From: an uncultured Bacteroidia bacterium
GTDB lineage: Bacteria > Bacteroidota > Bacteroidia > Bacteroidales > Prolixibacteraceae
DNA: 64,000 nucleotides
Reading direction: 5' to 3'
NCBI GenBank assembly: GCA_903907075.1
Contig: CAIVMQ010000001.1
Coordinates: 1 to 64,000 of the forward strand
Part shown: positions 35,345-44,540 of the stretch, piece by piece
Layout of the letters: every line of letters starts with the position of its first letter
Numbering within the stretch: position 1 is the stretch's first letter
The notes under the pieces: model-generated
Database searches by the model: none
Told to the model about the DNA's origin: nothing
What the model saw: only the letters and a program-made list of their open reading frames with translations
Position numbers and translations under genes: made by a program

Positions 35345-36450
35345 TTTTTTTTTAATAATTCGTCCAACTGATCAATTCGCACGAGGGTCAATTCTACTAA
35401 AAAACGTTGATTTGATGAGGATTTATATTGGATATCACATTCAGAAGCTAATTGCAGAGCACCAATCAGAAAATTAATCGAGCATAATTCAGCTTGCTTC
35501 TTATACTTTTCCCGAATCTCGCCACCCACCTCGAGAAGTTGAACCGTTACAGAATCCTTACAAATTAGCAAATCACGAAAATGCTGACCTAAGCCCATAA
35601 TAAAATGGTGAGCATTAAAGCCCTTATCCAATATCTCACTAAAGATCATTAAGGTTGCAGGAATATCACCTGCCTTAAAACAATCGGTCAGATTAAAATA
35701 GTAATCGTAATCGAGCACATTTAGATTAGCAATAGTATCTTTATAGGTAACATTTGATCCGCAGAAACTAACAACCTGATCAAAAATAGACAATGCATCA
35801 CGCATTGCACCGTCCGCTTTTTGCGCTATTACATTTAACGCTTCCGGCTCAACATTTATTTGTTCCTTTTGGGCGACCTCACGGAGATATTTTTCGATAT
35901 CCGGAATCGCGATCCTGTTAAAATCATAGATCTGACAACGGGATAAGATAGTGGGTAAGATTTTATGCTTCTCGGTGGTAGCTAGAATAAATACAGCATG
36001 AGCAGGAGGCTCTTCCAAGGTCTTTAAAAAAGCATTAAATGCCGCTTGAGAGAGCATATGAACCTCATCGATAATATAAACACTATATCTGCCAATCTGA
36101 GGAGGTATTCGAACCTTATCAACCAATGAACGGATATCGTCAACCGAATTATTCGAAGCAGCATCCAGTTCATGAATATTATAAGATCTGTTTTCGGCAA
36201 ACGACTGGCACGACTCGCAGCTATTGCAAGGTTCAGTATTGCTATCTAGGCTTAAACAGTTAATGGTTTTGGCAAAAATACGTGCAGAGGTGGTCTTCCC
36301 AACCCCACGAGGTCCACAAAAAAGATAGGCATGAGCAAGATGATTACTTCGAATTGCATTTTTCAATGTCGAAGTAATCGAAGGCTGACCCACAACAGAG
36401 TTGAAAGTGTCAGGACGATATTTCCTTGCTGAAACCAGGTAGTTTTCCAT
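35326..36450 (-). CDS. dnaX: DNA polymerase III gamma subunit (dnaX zero frame)
   Basis: A 374-residue clamp-loader ATPase. The Walker A is GPRGVGKTTSARIFAK, a four-Cys zinc module runs from NCLSLDSNTEPCNSCESC, the Walker B/DEAH-like box is YIIDEVHMLS and the sensor-1/SRC region reads LPTILSRCQIYDF. In the zero frame it ends nine codons after the A-run begins (L-K-K-K-Q-L-T-T-P-stop), giving a short gamma-like form; a -1 shift gives full tau. The gene converges on nothing here and starts divergently from glutathione peroxidase. Confidence 0.95.
   Translation of the reverse strand: MENYLVSARKYRPDTFNSVVGQPSITSTLKNAIRSNHLAHAYLFCGPRGVGKTTSARIFAKTINCLSLDSNTEPCNSCESCQSFAENRSYNIHELDAASNNSVDDIRSLVDKVRIPPQIGRYSVYIIDEVHMLSQAAFNAFLKTLEEPPAHAVFILATTEKHKILPTILSRCQIYDFNRIAIPDIEKYLREVAQKEQINVEPEALNVIAQKADGAMRDALSIFDQVVSFCGSNVTYKDTIANLNVLDYDYYFNLTDCFKAGDIPATLMIFSEILDKGFNAHHFIMGLGQHFRDLLICKDSVTVQLLEVGGEIREKYKKQAELCSINFLIGALQLASECDIQYKSSSNQRFLVELTLVRIDQLDELLKKKQLTTP
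35344..35353 (-). promoter_or_regulatory. Slippery run of ten A in dnaX (recoding site)
   Basis: The coding strand reads TTA AAA AAA AAA CAA with ten consecutive A. Shifting back one base at A-AAA-AAA joins the gamma frame to the tau frame. A weak, bulged stem (ACGACGC with GCG and TCGT) begins six bases downstream. E. coli dnaX uses A-AAA-AAG with ribosomal shifting; Thermus dnaX uses nine A with transcriptional slippage, so a run of ten fits either. Confidence 0.7.
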
Positions 36451-36620
36451 AAAAATAACACGACGTATTTCGAAGCCAAATATATCACTTTTTAGAAACC
36501 CGTCAACCTACAAAACAAAGAAGTTATGAACGAAATAACGAATGATGAAACATTTTAACCCAGCAACTGTTTGTTTCAAGTCTATAAGTAGTTAATTTCA
36601 AACCATTAAAAACGAATACT

Positions 36621-37172
36621 ATGAAAAAAATAGTTTCAGTTATTTTCCTGATGTCTGTAGTTCTTTTAGTAAACGCACAGCAGAAGAGTCTTTATGATTT
36701 CAAAGCTAATACATTAGATGGTCAGCCATTCGACATGTCAAGTTTAAAAGGGAAGAAAGTTCTGGTCGTTAACACAGCTTCCAGATGCGGATTAACACCC
36801 CAATATGCCTTGTTGCAAAAGCTTTATGACACCTACAAAGAACGTAATTTTGTAATCATTGGTTTTCCTGCCAATAATTTCATGGGACAAGAACCAGGTA
36901 CAAATTCGGAAATTAAAGAGTTTTGCACAAAAAATTATGGAGTTACCTTTCCAATGATGTCAAAAATATCAGTTAAGGGGGATGATATCGATCCGCTATA
37001 TAAATGGCTTACAACAAAAACATTAAACGGAGTAGTTGATGCGAATGTACAGTGGAACTTTCAGAAATTTATGATCAATGAGCAAGGGCAGCTAGTCGAT
37101 TTTGCATCCCCAAGAGAAAAACCCGATGCAGAGAAAATTATTAACTGGATTGAAGGGAAAAAAAATAATTAG
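36621..37172 (+). CDS. Glutathione peroxidase-like thiol peroxidase, exported
   Basis: A 183-residue protein with a signal peptide (about 1-19, LVNAQ) and a glutathione-peroxidase fold. The peroxidatic Cys56 is in N-T-A-S-R-C-G-L-T (cysteine, not selenocysteine), with the family segments F-P-A-N-N-F-M-G-Q-E-P and V-Q-W-N-F-Q-K-F supplying the tetrad Gln/Trp/Asn. Bacterial members often use thioredoxin-like partners rather than glutathione. It has its own terminator. Confidence 0.9.
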   Translation: MKKIVSVIFLMSVVLLVNAQQKSLYDFKANTLDGQPFDMSSLKGKKVLVVNTASRCGLTPQYALLQKLYDTYKERNFVIIGFPANNFMGQEPGTNSEIKEFCTKNYGVTFPMMSKISVKGDDIDPLYKWLTTKTLNGVVDANVQWNFQKFMINEQGQLVDFASPREKPDAEKIINWIEGKKNN

Positions 37173-37306
37173 AACCTACATATTTTTGGTTGATTTAGCC
37201 CACAGGCAAGTTCCACTGCTAGAATGATAATTCTAAATCTGAATTGGTCTCTGCATCTGTTTAGATCCTAAATTTATAAAATCGTGAAATCGTATTTTCT
37301 GAAAAA

Positions 37307-37343
37307 AGCCTGAGTTGACAATCATCCAACTTGGGCTCTTTTG
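37307..37343 (+). terminator. Rho-independent terminator after the peroxidase
   Basis: AGCCTGAGTTG (37307-37317) pairs along all 11 positions (two G-T) with CAACTTGGGCT (37327-37337), followed by CTTTTG and more T. Confidence 0.8.
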
Positions 37344-37402
37344 TTTTGGATAACGGTAAAAAAGTGTATCTTGCTCTTTGCAAACTCTAAAAAAATAAAC
37401 CT

Positions 37403-37771
37403 ATGAGATTAATTGGAAATATTACCTGGCTTATTTGTGGAGGCTTTTTTACTTGTCTTGGATATTTGTGGGGAGGTGCATTGCTCTGTCTGACGATTAT
37501 CGGAATTCCATGGGGATTACAAGCAATGAAACTTGGAATTGCTCACCTCGCACCCTTTGGCCGTAAAGTAGTCCCCTCCGGAGGATCGATACCTGTGATA
37601 TCGTTTGTTTTTAACCTAATATGGATCATTTTTGCGGGAATCTGGATCGCGCTAATAGAACTGCTCTTTGGCATATTACTCTGTATTACCCTAATCGGAA
37701 TACCTTTTGGATTACAACATTTTAAATTAATGCGTCTGGCTATCTATCCGTTTGGTTACGATCTGAAATAA
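37403..37771 (+). CDS. YccF-family membrane protein
   Basis: A 122-residue protein with about four hydrophobic segments containing the YccF/DUF307 repeat: two similar halves each with a G-x-x-L-C-L-T-I-I-G-I-P-W/F-G-L-Q motif (residues about 26-42 and 92-108). Function is unknown. It appears to be a single gene, between a terminator and a 228-base gap before cinA. Confidence 0.85.
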   Translation: MRLIGNITWLICGGFFTCLGYLWGGALLCLTIIGIPWGLQAMKLGIAHLAPFGRKVVPSGGSIPVISFVFNLIWIIFAGIWIALIELLFGILLCITLIGIPFGLQHFKLMRLAIYPFGYDLK

Positions 37772-37999
37772 TACCAACCTCTAAAAAACAACACTTCCAC
37801 AATAATCAAAAAGGGGTTATCGAAAATTAATAATATAAAATTAGCTTCTAAATAAACGATGGAATCTCTCATCAACAAATAGTTAGATTGAATTAAATCC
37901 CGTTTGATTTTAGTTAGAGAGGACGACTTAGGATTCTTAAAACTTCTTTAAATTTACATAAGCTTAAAAGTAATCGTTTAACAAACCCAGGGCACAAAA

Positions 38000-39256
38000 A
38001 TGGAAGCAGATATAATTACAATTGGTGACGAGATCCTAATCGGACAAATCGTCGACACCAATTCAGCCTGGATGGCACAACAGCTAAACGATGAAGGGAT
38101 CAATATCAGGCAGATCATAAGTATATCAGACCGTGTTGAACATATTATTAATACATTACGTGAATCTTCGGGAAAAGTGCCTCTGGTATTCGTTACTGGT
38201 GGACTTGGACCTACAAAGGATGACCGCACCAAAAGAGCCCTTTGCACCTTTTTCGAGACAACGCTGATTGAAGATCCTAAAGTATTAGATCATATTATTC
38301 AGTTACTTACCCCACGTGGCGTTTTAATAAACAAGCTTAATCAAGAGCAGGCGCTCGTTCCTGCAACGGCAACTATTCTGGCTAATAAGTTAGGGACAGC
38401 ACCCGGGTTATGGTTTACTGATAAAGGGACGATTTTTGTATTTATGCCCGGCGTTCCATTCGAGATGAAATATATAATGGAATATGAAGTTCTCCCCAGA
38501 ATAAAAAAACTTTACAATACCGCTACTATACTTCATCGTACAGTTCTTACTCAAGGAGCGGCTGAATCCATGCTGGCTGAGCGAATCGCTAACTGGGAAG
38601 AGGGATTGCCCGACTGCGTTAGTCTGGCTTATCTCCCGAGCCCTCATCATGTAAGACTACGACTTACTGCCCGTGGAGAGAATAAAAAATATCTATTGAA
38701 ACTTCTTGACCAGGAGATTAAGCAGTTAGCTGAGGTTATCCCCGATTACATATTTGGATACGAGGATGATACAATGGCCGGGAACATTGGAAAATTACTC
38801 GAAGACAGAGGAATGACCCTCTCTGTTGCTGAGAGTTGCACCGGGGGTAATATTGCACACCAAATCACCTTAAATCCGGGAAGTTCGGCCTATTTCAAGG
38901 GTGGAATTATTGCCTATTCGAATGAACTTAAGACCAGCTTACTGGAGGTTGATGCTCAGCTAATTTCAGACTACGGTGCAGTAAGCAGAGAAGTTGTGGA
39001 GGCAATGGCTATGGGGGCACGAAAAGTTATGGGGACCGAATATGCAATTGCGACTTCGGGTATTGCAGGCCCTGCAGGTGGAACAGAGGATAAACCGGTC
39101 GGAACTGTTTGGATTGCCGTAGCAGGTCCTGAAACTGTAATCTCAAGAGTCTCCAATTTCGCAAACCATCGTGAACGAAATATCATCCGTTCAAGTCAAA
39201 ATGCCCTTAATATGCTCCGGCTTGAATTATTAAAAAATAAGATCTCAAATTTATAA
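38000..39256 (+). CDS. cinA: CinA-like protein (ADP-ribose pyrophosphatase / NMN deamidase type)
   Basis: A 418-residue two-domain protein. The N-terminal MoaB/MogA-like domain has G-D-E-I-L-I-G-Q-I-V-D-T-N-S and V-T-G-G-L-G-P-T-K-D-D; the C-terminal deamidase domain has S-V-A-E-S-C-T-G-G and T-S-G-I-A-G-P-A-G-G. Characterised relatives recycle pyridine nucleotides (NMN to NaMN). The asmA-like gene starts three bases after its stop, so they are co-transcribed. Confidence 0.94.
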   Translation: MEADIITIGDEILIGQIVDTNSAWMAQQLNDEGINIRQIISISDRVEHIINTLRESSGKVPLVFVTGGLGPTKDDRTKRALCTFFETTLIEDPKVLDHIIQLLTPRGVLINKLNQEQALVPATATILANKLGTAPGLWFTDKGTIFVFMPGVPFEMKYIMEYEVLPRIKKLYNTATILHRTVLTQGAAESMLAERIANWEEGLPDCVSLAYLPSPHHVRLRLTARGENKKYLLKLLDQEIKQLAEVIPDYIFGYEDDTMAGNIGKLLEDRGMTLSVAESCTGGNIAHQITLNPGSSAYFKGGIIAYSNELKTSLLEVDAQLISDYGAVSREVVEAMAMGARKVMGTEYAIATSGIAGPAGGTEDKPVGTVWIAVAGPETVISRVSNFANHRERNIIRSSQNALNMLRLELLKNKISNL

Positions 39257-39259
39257 AAA

Positions 39260-41707
39260 ATGAAAAAAGGTATAATTATTAGCGCCATCGTGGGGATATT
39301 GATTATTGCAATGGTGATTATCCCCTATCTCTTTAAATCAAAAATAACGAGTAAGGTAAAAAATGTACTCAATGAATCTATAAATGCTAAAATTGATTTC
39401 TCCGACATTGAGCTCTCTCTTTTTCGCAGTTTTCCCGAATTAAATATCTCAATAAAAAATCTAACGCTCAGCGGTGTTAATGAATTTGAAAATATTCCGC
39501 TTTTGAATGTGTCGACTATCTCTACATCGGTAAATCTATCGACTCTATGGAGCAGCAAAGGATTAACGGTTAGTTCCCTTTTACTTCAAAGTCCCTCAAT
39601 AAACCTGATTACAACAAAAGGGGGAATATCGAACTGGGATATATCGAAAAAAAAATCACCCGAACCCACTAGTCAAAAAGAGAATGACAACCTTATAAAT
39701 CTTGATAAAATTGAGATTTCAGGGGCCATATTATCCTACCTTGACGACTCTTCACCCATGTTACTTAAGCTGAAAAATGGAAATTTTCAACTTTCGGGCG
39801 CCTTAAAGGGGGACAATTCTCGTTTAAGAATTTCAGGGGAGGGGGACAGTATCAGTTTTAAATATATGGAAACAACATATCTCTCTAATTTAGGAATAGG
39901 TATTAAAGGTGAGTTGCAATCCAACTTTGATAAAATGTCTTTTAAATTTTTATCCAATCAACTTTTAATAAATAAATTACCGCTTGAAGTCCAAGGTGAT
40001 TTTATCCTCGGTGAAAATGAAAAAACATTCAATCTTATTTTTAAATCCTCTAGCTCATCACTGACCGATCTGCTTGGATTTATTCCGGCCAACGCTCAAA
40101 AATACCTTAAAGGAATTGAGACACAAGGTTCAATTTCATTCGGAGGATTTTTGAAAGGCATTTATTCTGAGACTACGATACCAGGATTCGGATTAGACCT
40201 AAAAATATCAGAGGGGAAATTAAAATACCAAAAACTTCCGGATTCGGTAGATAATATCACGATAAACGCCAAAGTCACGAAAGAACAGGGAGCGATGGAT
40301 CTTGTTCAGATCGACCTAAAAGAGCTAAAGTGCTCAATAGCCTCAAATCCACTAACTGCATCATTACATGTAGAGACTCCACTTAGTGATCCTCAATTAA
40401 AAGGAAGTCTCAATGGACGAATTGACTTTGGTTCGCTTAAGAAGGCCATCCCGATGGATTCGATAGATATAAAAGGGACTATGAACGCGATACTCAATTT
40501 CAACGGCAAATATTCTTCTATAGAGAAGGGTGACTATGAAAACTTTAAAACAGAAGGGAAAATCACGTTGGACAATTTCATATTTACTACCAAGAGTTTA
40601 CCGCAAACCTTAGAGATCAAAACTGCCGCAATCGGGCTTAATCCGAAATCAATCTTACTAACTAGTTTATCGGGCAAAATGGGTGAGAGTGATTTTATGG
40701 CTAACGGATCAATCTCGAATTACTGGTCTTATGTAGTGAAGAATGGAATCTTGGGAGGCAACATTGCGATAAATTCAAATTACATAAATTTCAACCAGCT
40801 ATTTACAGGCTCATCCAATTCCGACTCAACGGCTACGGAACAACCATATAAAATTCCTGCAGGTCTGAACCTCACTATTCAAGCAGTTGTAAATAAAGCG
40901 CGCTACGACAAAATTAATATAACAGGTATAGCGGGGAGAGTTACAATCGGTGAACGCAAAGTCGTTCTTGAGGGATTAAATATGAATATGCTGAATGGGA
41001 AAATAGTGATTTCAGGTAGTTACCAAACACCCAAGGAGGCACTTCCGGATTTTGATTTCAAGATGGATTTAAAAGATTTTGATCTCCCGTCAGCCTACAA
41101 GTCGTCAGGAATCTTAAGGCACTTCCTCCCAATTGCCAATCAAAGTACAGGTACATTTAGTTCTGCGATAGCCCTTTCGGGTAAAATTGGATTAGGAAAT
41201 ACTCCTCAATATCCGACTCTCAATGGTGGGGGGATGATCGCGATACAAAATATAGAACTCATCGGAGCGGGACTCTTTAGTGATATCGGAAAATACTTTA
41301 AAAAAGGGATATTTGACAAAGTAAAAATTAACGACTTCGTAACCAATTTCAAAATCGCTGAGGGTGGATTAATTATCTCTCCATTTAACACCCGCATTGC
41401 AGGACAGGATGTTACGATATCCGGAAAACAGAGTGTGAACCTAAATTTAGATTATCGCATCAATTTCAAAGTTAGCAAGGAGGCCCTGAGTGAAGAGGTA
41501 ACACAATATATTGGCTTTGTTCCAGGTGCTGAAAACATATCCAAATACCCCATTGGGATTAACCTATCGGGAACATTTGATAAGCCCGAAGTAAAGGTTG
41601 ATCTTACAGAGGCGAAAGATTTGGTTGCAAAAGAGTTTAAGAAAAAGGCCGGTTCTGCAATTCAGGATGCGATAAAAAAATTCGGACTGGATAAACTATT
41701 TAAGTAA
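39260..41707 (+). CDS. AsmA-family inner-membrane-anchored protein
   Basis: An 815-residue protein with one N-terminal membrane helix (about 4-22, IIISAIVGILIIAMVIIPYLF) and a long periplasmic body rich in beta-strands. AsmA-type features: a domain after the helix with FSDIELSLFRSFPELNISIKN, and a C-terminal AsmA_2 region with G-G-L-I-I-S-P-F-N-T. AsmA-like proteins are thought to form bridges for lipid transport to the outer membrane; here that is by family only. Three bases after cinA. Confidence 0.88.
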   Translation: MKKGIIISAIVGILIIAMVIIPYLFKSKITSKVKNVLNESINAKIDFSDIELSLFRSFPELNISIKNLTLSGVNEFENIPLLNVSTISTSVNLSTLWSSKGLTVSSLLLQSPSINLITTKGGISNWDISKKKSPEPTSQKENDNLINLDKIEISGAILSYLDDSSPMLLKLKNGNFQLSGALKGDNSRLRISGEGDSISFKYMETTYLSNLGIGIKGELQSNFDKMSFKFLSNQLLINKLPLEVQGDFILGENEKTFNLIFKSSSSSLTDLLGFIPANAQKYLKGIETQGSISFGGFLKGIYSETTIPGFGLDLKISEGKLKYQKLPDSVDNITINAKVTKEQGAMDLVQIDLKELKCSIASNPLTASLHVETPLSDPQLKGSLNGRIDFGSLKKAIPMDSIDIKGTMNAILNFNGKYSSIEKGDYENFKTEGKITLDNFIFTTKSLPQTLEIKTAAIGLNPKSILLTSLSGKMGESDFMANGSISNYWSYVVKNGILGGNIAINSNYINFNQLFTGSSNSDSTATEQPYKIPAGLNLTIQAVVNKARYDKINITGIAGRVTIGERKVVLEGLNMNMLNGKIVISGSYQTPKEALPDFDFKMDLKDFDLPSAYKSSGILRHFLPIANQSTGTFSSAIALSGKIGLGNTPQYPTLNGGGMIAIQNIELIGAGLFSDIGKYFKKGIFDKVKINDFVTNFKIAEGGLIISPFNTRIAGQDVTISGKQSVNLNLDYRINFKVSKEALSEEVTQYIGFVPGAENISKYPIGINLSGTFDKPEVKVDLTEAKDLVAKEFKKKAGSAIQDAIKKFGLDKLFK

Positions 41708-41734
41708 AGATTCTATTAAAACTATCCCAATCTA

Positions 41735-43702
41735 ATGCTAAAAATTGTATTTACAACCTTAAGAGATCAAATAAAATTTCTCTGTTTTTTACTCCTTTTG
41801 TCGGCATATTCAAATCAAATTAGCGCGCAAGAAAATGACTATCATGGATTTAAATGCCTCGACTTTAAATTTGAAGGACATGATGCCAAAATTGTTTTCC
41901 CCAAAAGTGCAGAACCAGGTCGTCATTGGATCTGGAGAGCACGTTTTTGGGGTCATGAGCCACAGACGGAGATTGCTCTGCTGGAAAAAGGTTTTCACGT
42001 TGTTTGGGTCGATGCTGCCGAATTATGTGGCAACAAAGATGCCGTAAATCTGTGGAATCATTTCTACGATTTTTTAGTCGCTAAATATGGGTTGAATAAA
42101 AAAACGGTACTCGAAGGATTCAGTCGTGGAGGATTATATATTTACAATTGGGGATCCGAGAATGTTGAAAAAGTGGCCTGCATCTATGCCGATGCGCCGG
42201 TATGTGATATGAGAAGCTGGCCTGGAGGCAAGGGGAAAGGGAGCGGTTCGCCCGAAGACTGGAAAGCTCATCTTCTTGTTTATCAACAGACAGAGGAGAG
42301 CATGAGTAATTTCAAAGGGATGCCAATATTCAATGCGCGAAAACTTGCTCTGGCTCACGTACCTGTAATTCATGTATGTGGGGCAAAAGACGAAGTGGTT
42401 CCGATGGAAGAAAATACTTACATACTCGAAAAAACCTATAAAGAGGCCGGTGGCGAAATTAAAATAATCGTTAAGGAGGGAGGTGGTCACCATCCTCACA
42501 GCCTTAAGGATCCCTCTCCTATCGTTCAGTTTATTCTGTCTAATACAGCACCTGAATTAACCGATCAGCCCCTTCCCTACGAATCAAAGATGGCAATCAA
42601 TTCCAGAGGAAATTACGAGAATAGCAGGTTGAAATTCGAACGGTCAAAAAGAGGGAGAGTAGCTTTTCTGGGGGGATCAATAACTACAAATCCAGGCTGG
42701 AGAAATAAGGTCTGCGACTATCTCACACAGCGATTCCCGGCTACAAAATTTGAATTCATCAATGCGGGCATCGCTTCAACAGGATCGACACCAGGAGCTT
42801 TCAGACTCGAACGAGATGTGCTGTCAAGAGGTAAAATCGATCTGCTCTTCGAGGAGGCAGCAGTAAACGACGCCACAAACGGTATAAATCCAGAATTACA
42901 AGTGCGCGGAATGGAAGGGATTATTAACCATGCGCTGCACTCAAATCCAAAAATGGATATTGTTTTACTTTATTTTGTCGATCAGGATAAAATGTCGGAT
43001 TACAATCAAGGTAAGACGCCTGAGGTTATTGAACAGCACGAAAAAGTTGCCCAATACTACGCTATCTCATCAATAAATCTAGCCAAGGAGGTGAATGATC
43101 GAATCCTCAATGGGGAATTTACTTGGCGTGATGATTTTAAAGATCTTCACCCTTCTCCTTTCGGGCAGGAGTTATATCTAAAAAGTATCAAATATCTTCT
43201 TGAAAAATCGTGGAGTGCAACACATGCCACATCGCAATATGCAAAGCAAATTCCCGATACTCTGCTGGATAGGTTCTCTTTTAACATGGGTCACTTTAAA
43301 CCGATCACCCATGCCCGGCTGATCAAAGGATGGAAACTTGAATCCAATTGGAAACCTACAGACAATAGCTCAACGCGCGAAGGGTTTGTAAATATCCCTG
43401 TGCTCGAAGCAACCACTCCGGGTGCAGTTTTAAAACTTAACTTCACAGGCACTGCAATAGGGCTATTCATAACCTCGGGTCCAGACACGGGGATTTTAGA
43501 ATACAGCATCGATGGAAAAGATTTTGTTACGGTAGATCAATTCACCCAATGGAGTACAATTTTACACCTTCCGTGGCTGATTCTACTTGACGACAAGCTA
43601 ACGATTGGGAAACATAACTTAGTGTTGCGCACAGCAGCCACAAAAAACAGTAAAAGCACTGGATATAGCTGTAGGATAAACCAGTTTACTGTTAATAATT
43701 AG
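41735..43702 (+). CDS. Secreted two-domain esterase: alpha/beta hydrolase plus SGNH hydrolase
   Basis: A 655-residue exported protein. After a signal peptide (about 16-31, ending ISAQ) comes an alpha/beta hydrolase (about 35-270) with the nucleophile elbow G-F-S-R-G-G (Ser near 130) and a C-terminal G-G-G-H-H-P-H histidine. Residues about 300-495 are an SGNH/GDSL domain with block I F-L-G-G-S-I-T, the block V catalytic D-L-H-P-S-P-F-G (near 470) and an E-A-A-V-N-D segment matching block III. A C-terminal beta-rich domain (500-655) completes it. Such pairings are seen in polysaccharide or glycan deacetylation; the substrate is not identifiable. It lies 27 bases after the AsmA gene. Confidence 0.83.
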   Translation: MLKIVFTTLRDQIKFLCFLLLLSAYSNQISAQENDYHGFKCLDFKFEGHDAKIVFPKSAEPGRHWIWRARFWGHEPQTEIALLEKGFHVVWVDAAELCGNKDAVNLWNHFYDFLVAKYGLNKKTVLEGFSRGGLYIYNWGSENVEKVACIYADAPVCDMRSWPGGKGKGSGSPEDWKAHLLVYQQTEESMSNFKGMPIFNARKLALAHVPVIHVCGAKDEVVPMEENTYILEKTYKEAGGEIKIIVKEGGGHHPHSLKDPSPIVQFILSNTAPELTDQPLPYESKMAINSRGNYENSRLKFERSKRGRVAFLGGSITTNPGWRNKVCDYLTQRFPATKFEFINAGIASTGSTPGAFRLERDVLSRGKIDLLFEEAAVNDATNGINPELQVRGMEGIINHALHSNPKMDIVLLYFVDQDKMSDYNQGKTPEVIEQHEKVAQYYAISSINLAKEVNDRILNGEFTWRDDFKDLHPSPFGQELYLKSIKYLLEKSWSATHATSQYAKQIPDTLLDRFSFNMGHFKPITHARLIKGWKLESNWKPTDNSSTREGFVNIPVLEATTPGAVLKLNFTGTAIGLFITSGPDTGILEYSIDGKDFVTVDQFTQWSTILHLPWLILLDDKLTIGKHNLVLRTAATKNSKSTGYSCRINQFTVNN

Positions 43703-43811
43703 TTAAATGAACCCAACCTTGTTTCTACTTTCCAAACATGGGTGATTCAATCAATAATCTTATCTTTGTCGAGCTGTTTTAATAGCTGCATTTAATACTT
43801 AAGAAAGAAAT

Positions 43812-44528
43812 ATGAAGATTGCCCTTATCGGTTATGGAAAAATGGGGAAAGAGATCGAGCAGATCGCATTAAGCCGAGGCCACTCCATCACACTAAAAAT
43901 CGACATTCAGAATCAGGAGGAACTGACAATCGAAAATCTTAAACAGGCTGATGTTGCCATTGAATTTACCTCTCCGGCAACAGCGGTGAATAACTATAAG
44001 CTATGTTTCGAGGCAGGTGTTCCTGTTGTAAGTGGCACCACAGGGTGGCTAGAGCAAAAAACAGAAGTTGAGCTCTTATGTACTGCAAAAAAAGGTTGTT
44101 TCTTTTACGCTTCCAATTTCAGCCTGGGTGTAAATATTTTCTTTGCAATGAATAGATATCTGGCAAAAGTGATGAACGAATTTCCTCAATACGATGTCTC
44201 AATGACCGAGGTTCACCACACCCAGAAACTTGATGCCCCAAGTGGTACTGCTCTCACTATTGCTGAAGATATAATATCACTAAATGAATTAAAGAGCAGC
44301 TGGACTATTGATGAGCCAGCGTCAAAAGAAGAATTGTATATCAAACCTATCAGAGAGGGTGTTGTTCCGGGGATACACACAGTAAAATATGACTCCGAAG
44401 TTGATTTTATCGAGATAACTCATAGCGCTTATAGCCGTAAAGGTTTTGCCTTTGGAGCAGTATTGGCAGCAGAATATAGTGCAGGCCGAATTGGTATATT
44501 ATCAATGACGGATCTCTTAAATTTTTAA
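43812..44528 (+). CDS. dapB: 4-hydroxy-tetrahydrodipicolinate reductase
   Basis: A 238-residue enzyme of lysine/diaminopimelate synthesis. The nucleotide loop is I-G-Y-G-K-M-G-K-E, the E-F-T-S-P-A-T-A-V segment and the catalytic E-V-H-H-T-Q-K-L-D-A-P-S-G-T-A follow (His and Lys at the active site). Length matches the short Bacteroidota form. It precedes lepB by 12 bases. A TATCTTTG -7-like box sits about 45 bases upstream of the ATG. Confidence 0.96.
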   Translation: MKIALIGYGKMGKEIEQIALSRGHSITLKIDIQNQEELTIENLKQADVAIEFTSPATAVNNYKLCFEAGVPVVSGTTGWLEQKTEVELLCTAKKGCFFYASNFSLGVNIFFAMNRYLAKVMNEFPQYDVSMTEVHHTQKLDAPSGTALTIAEDIISLNELKSSWTIDEPASKEELYIKPIREGVVPGIHTVKYDSEVDFIEITHSAYSRKGFAFGAVLAAEYSAGRIGILSMTDLLNF

Positions 44529-44540
44529 AAAATTACAATA

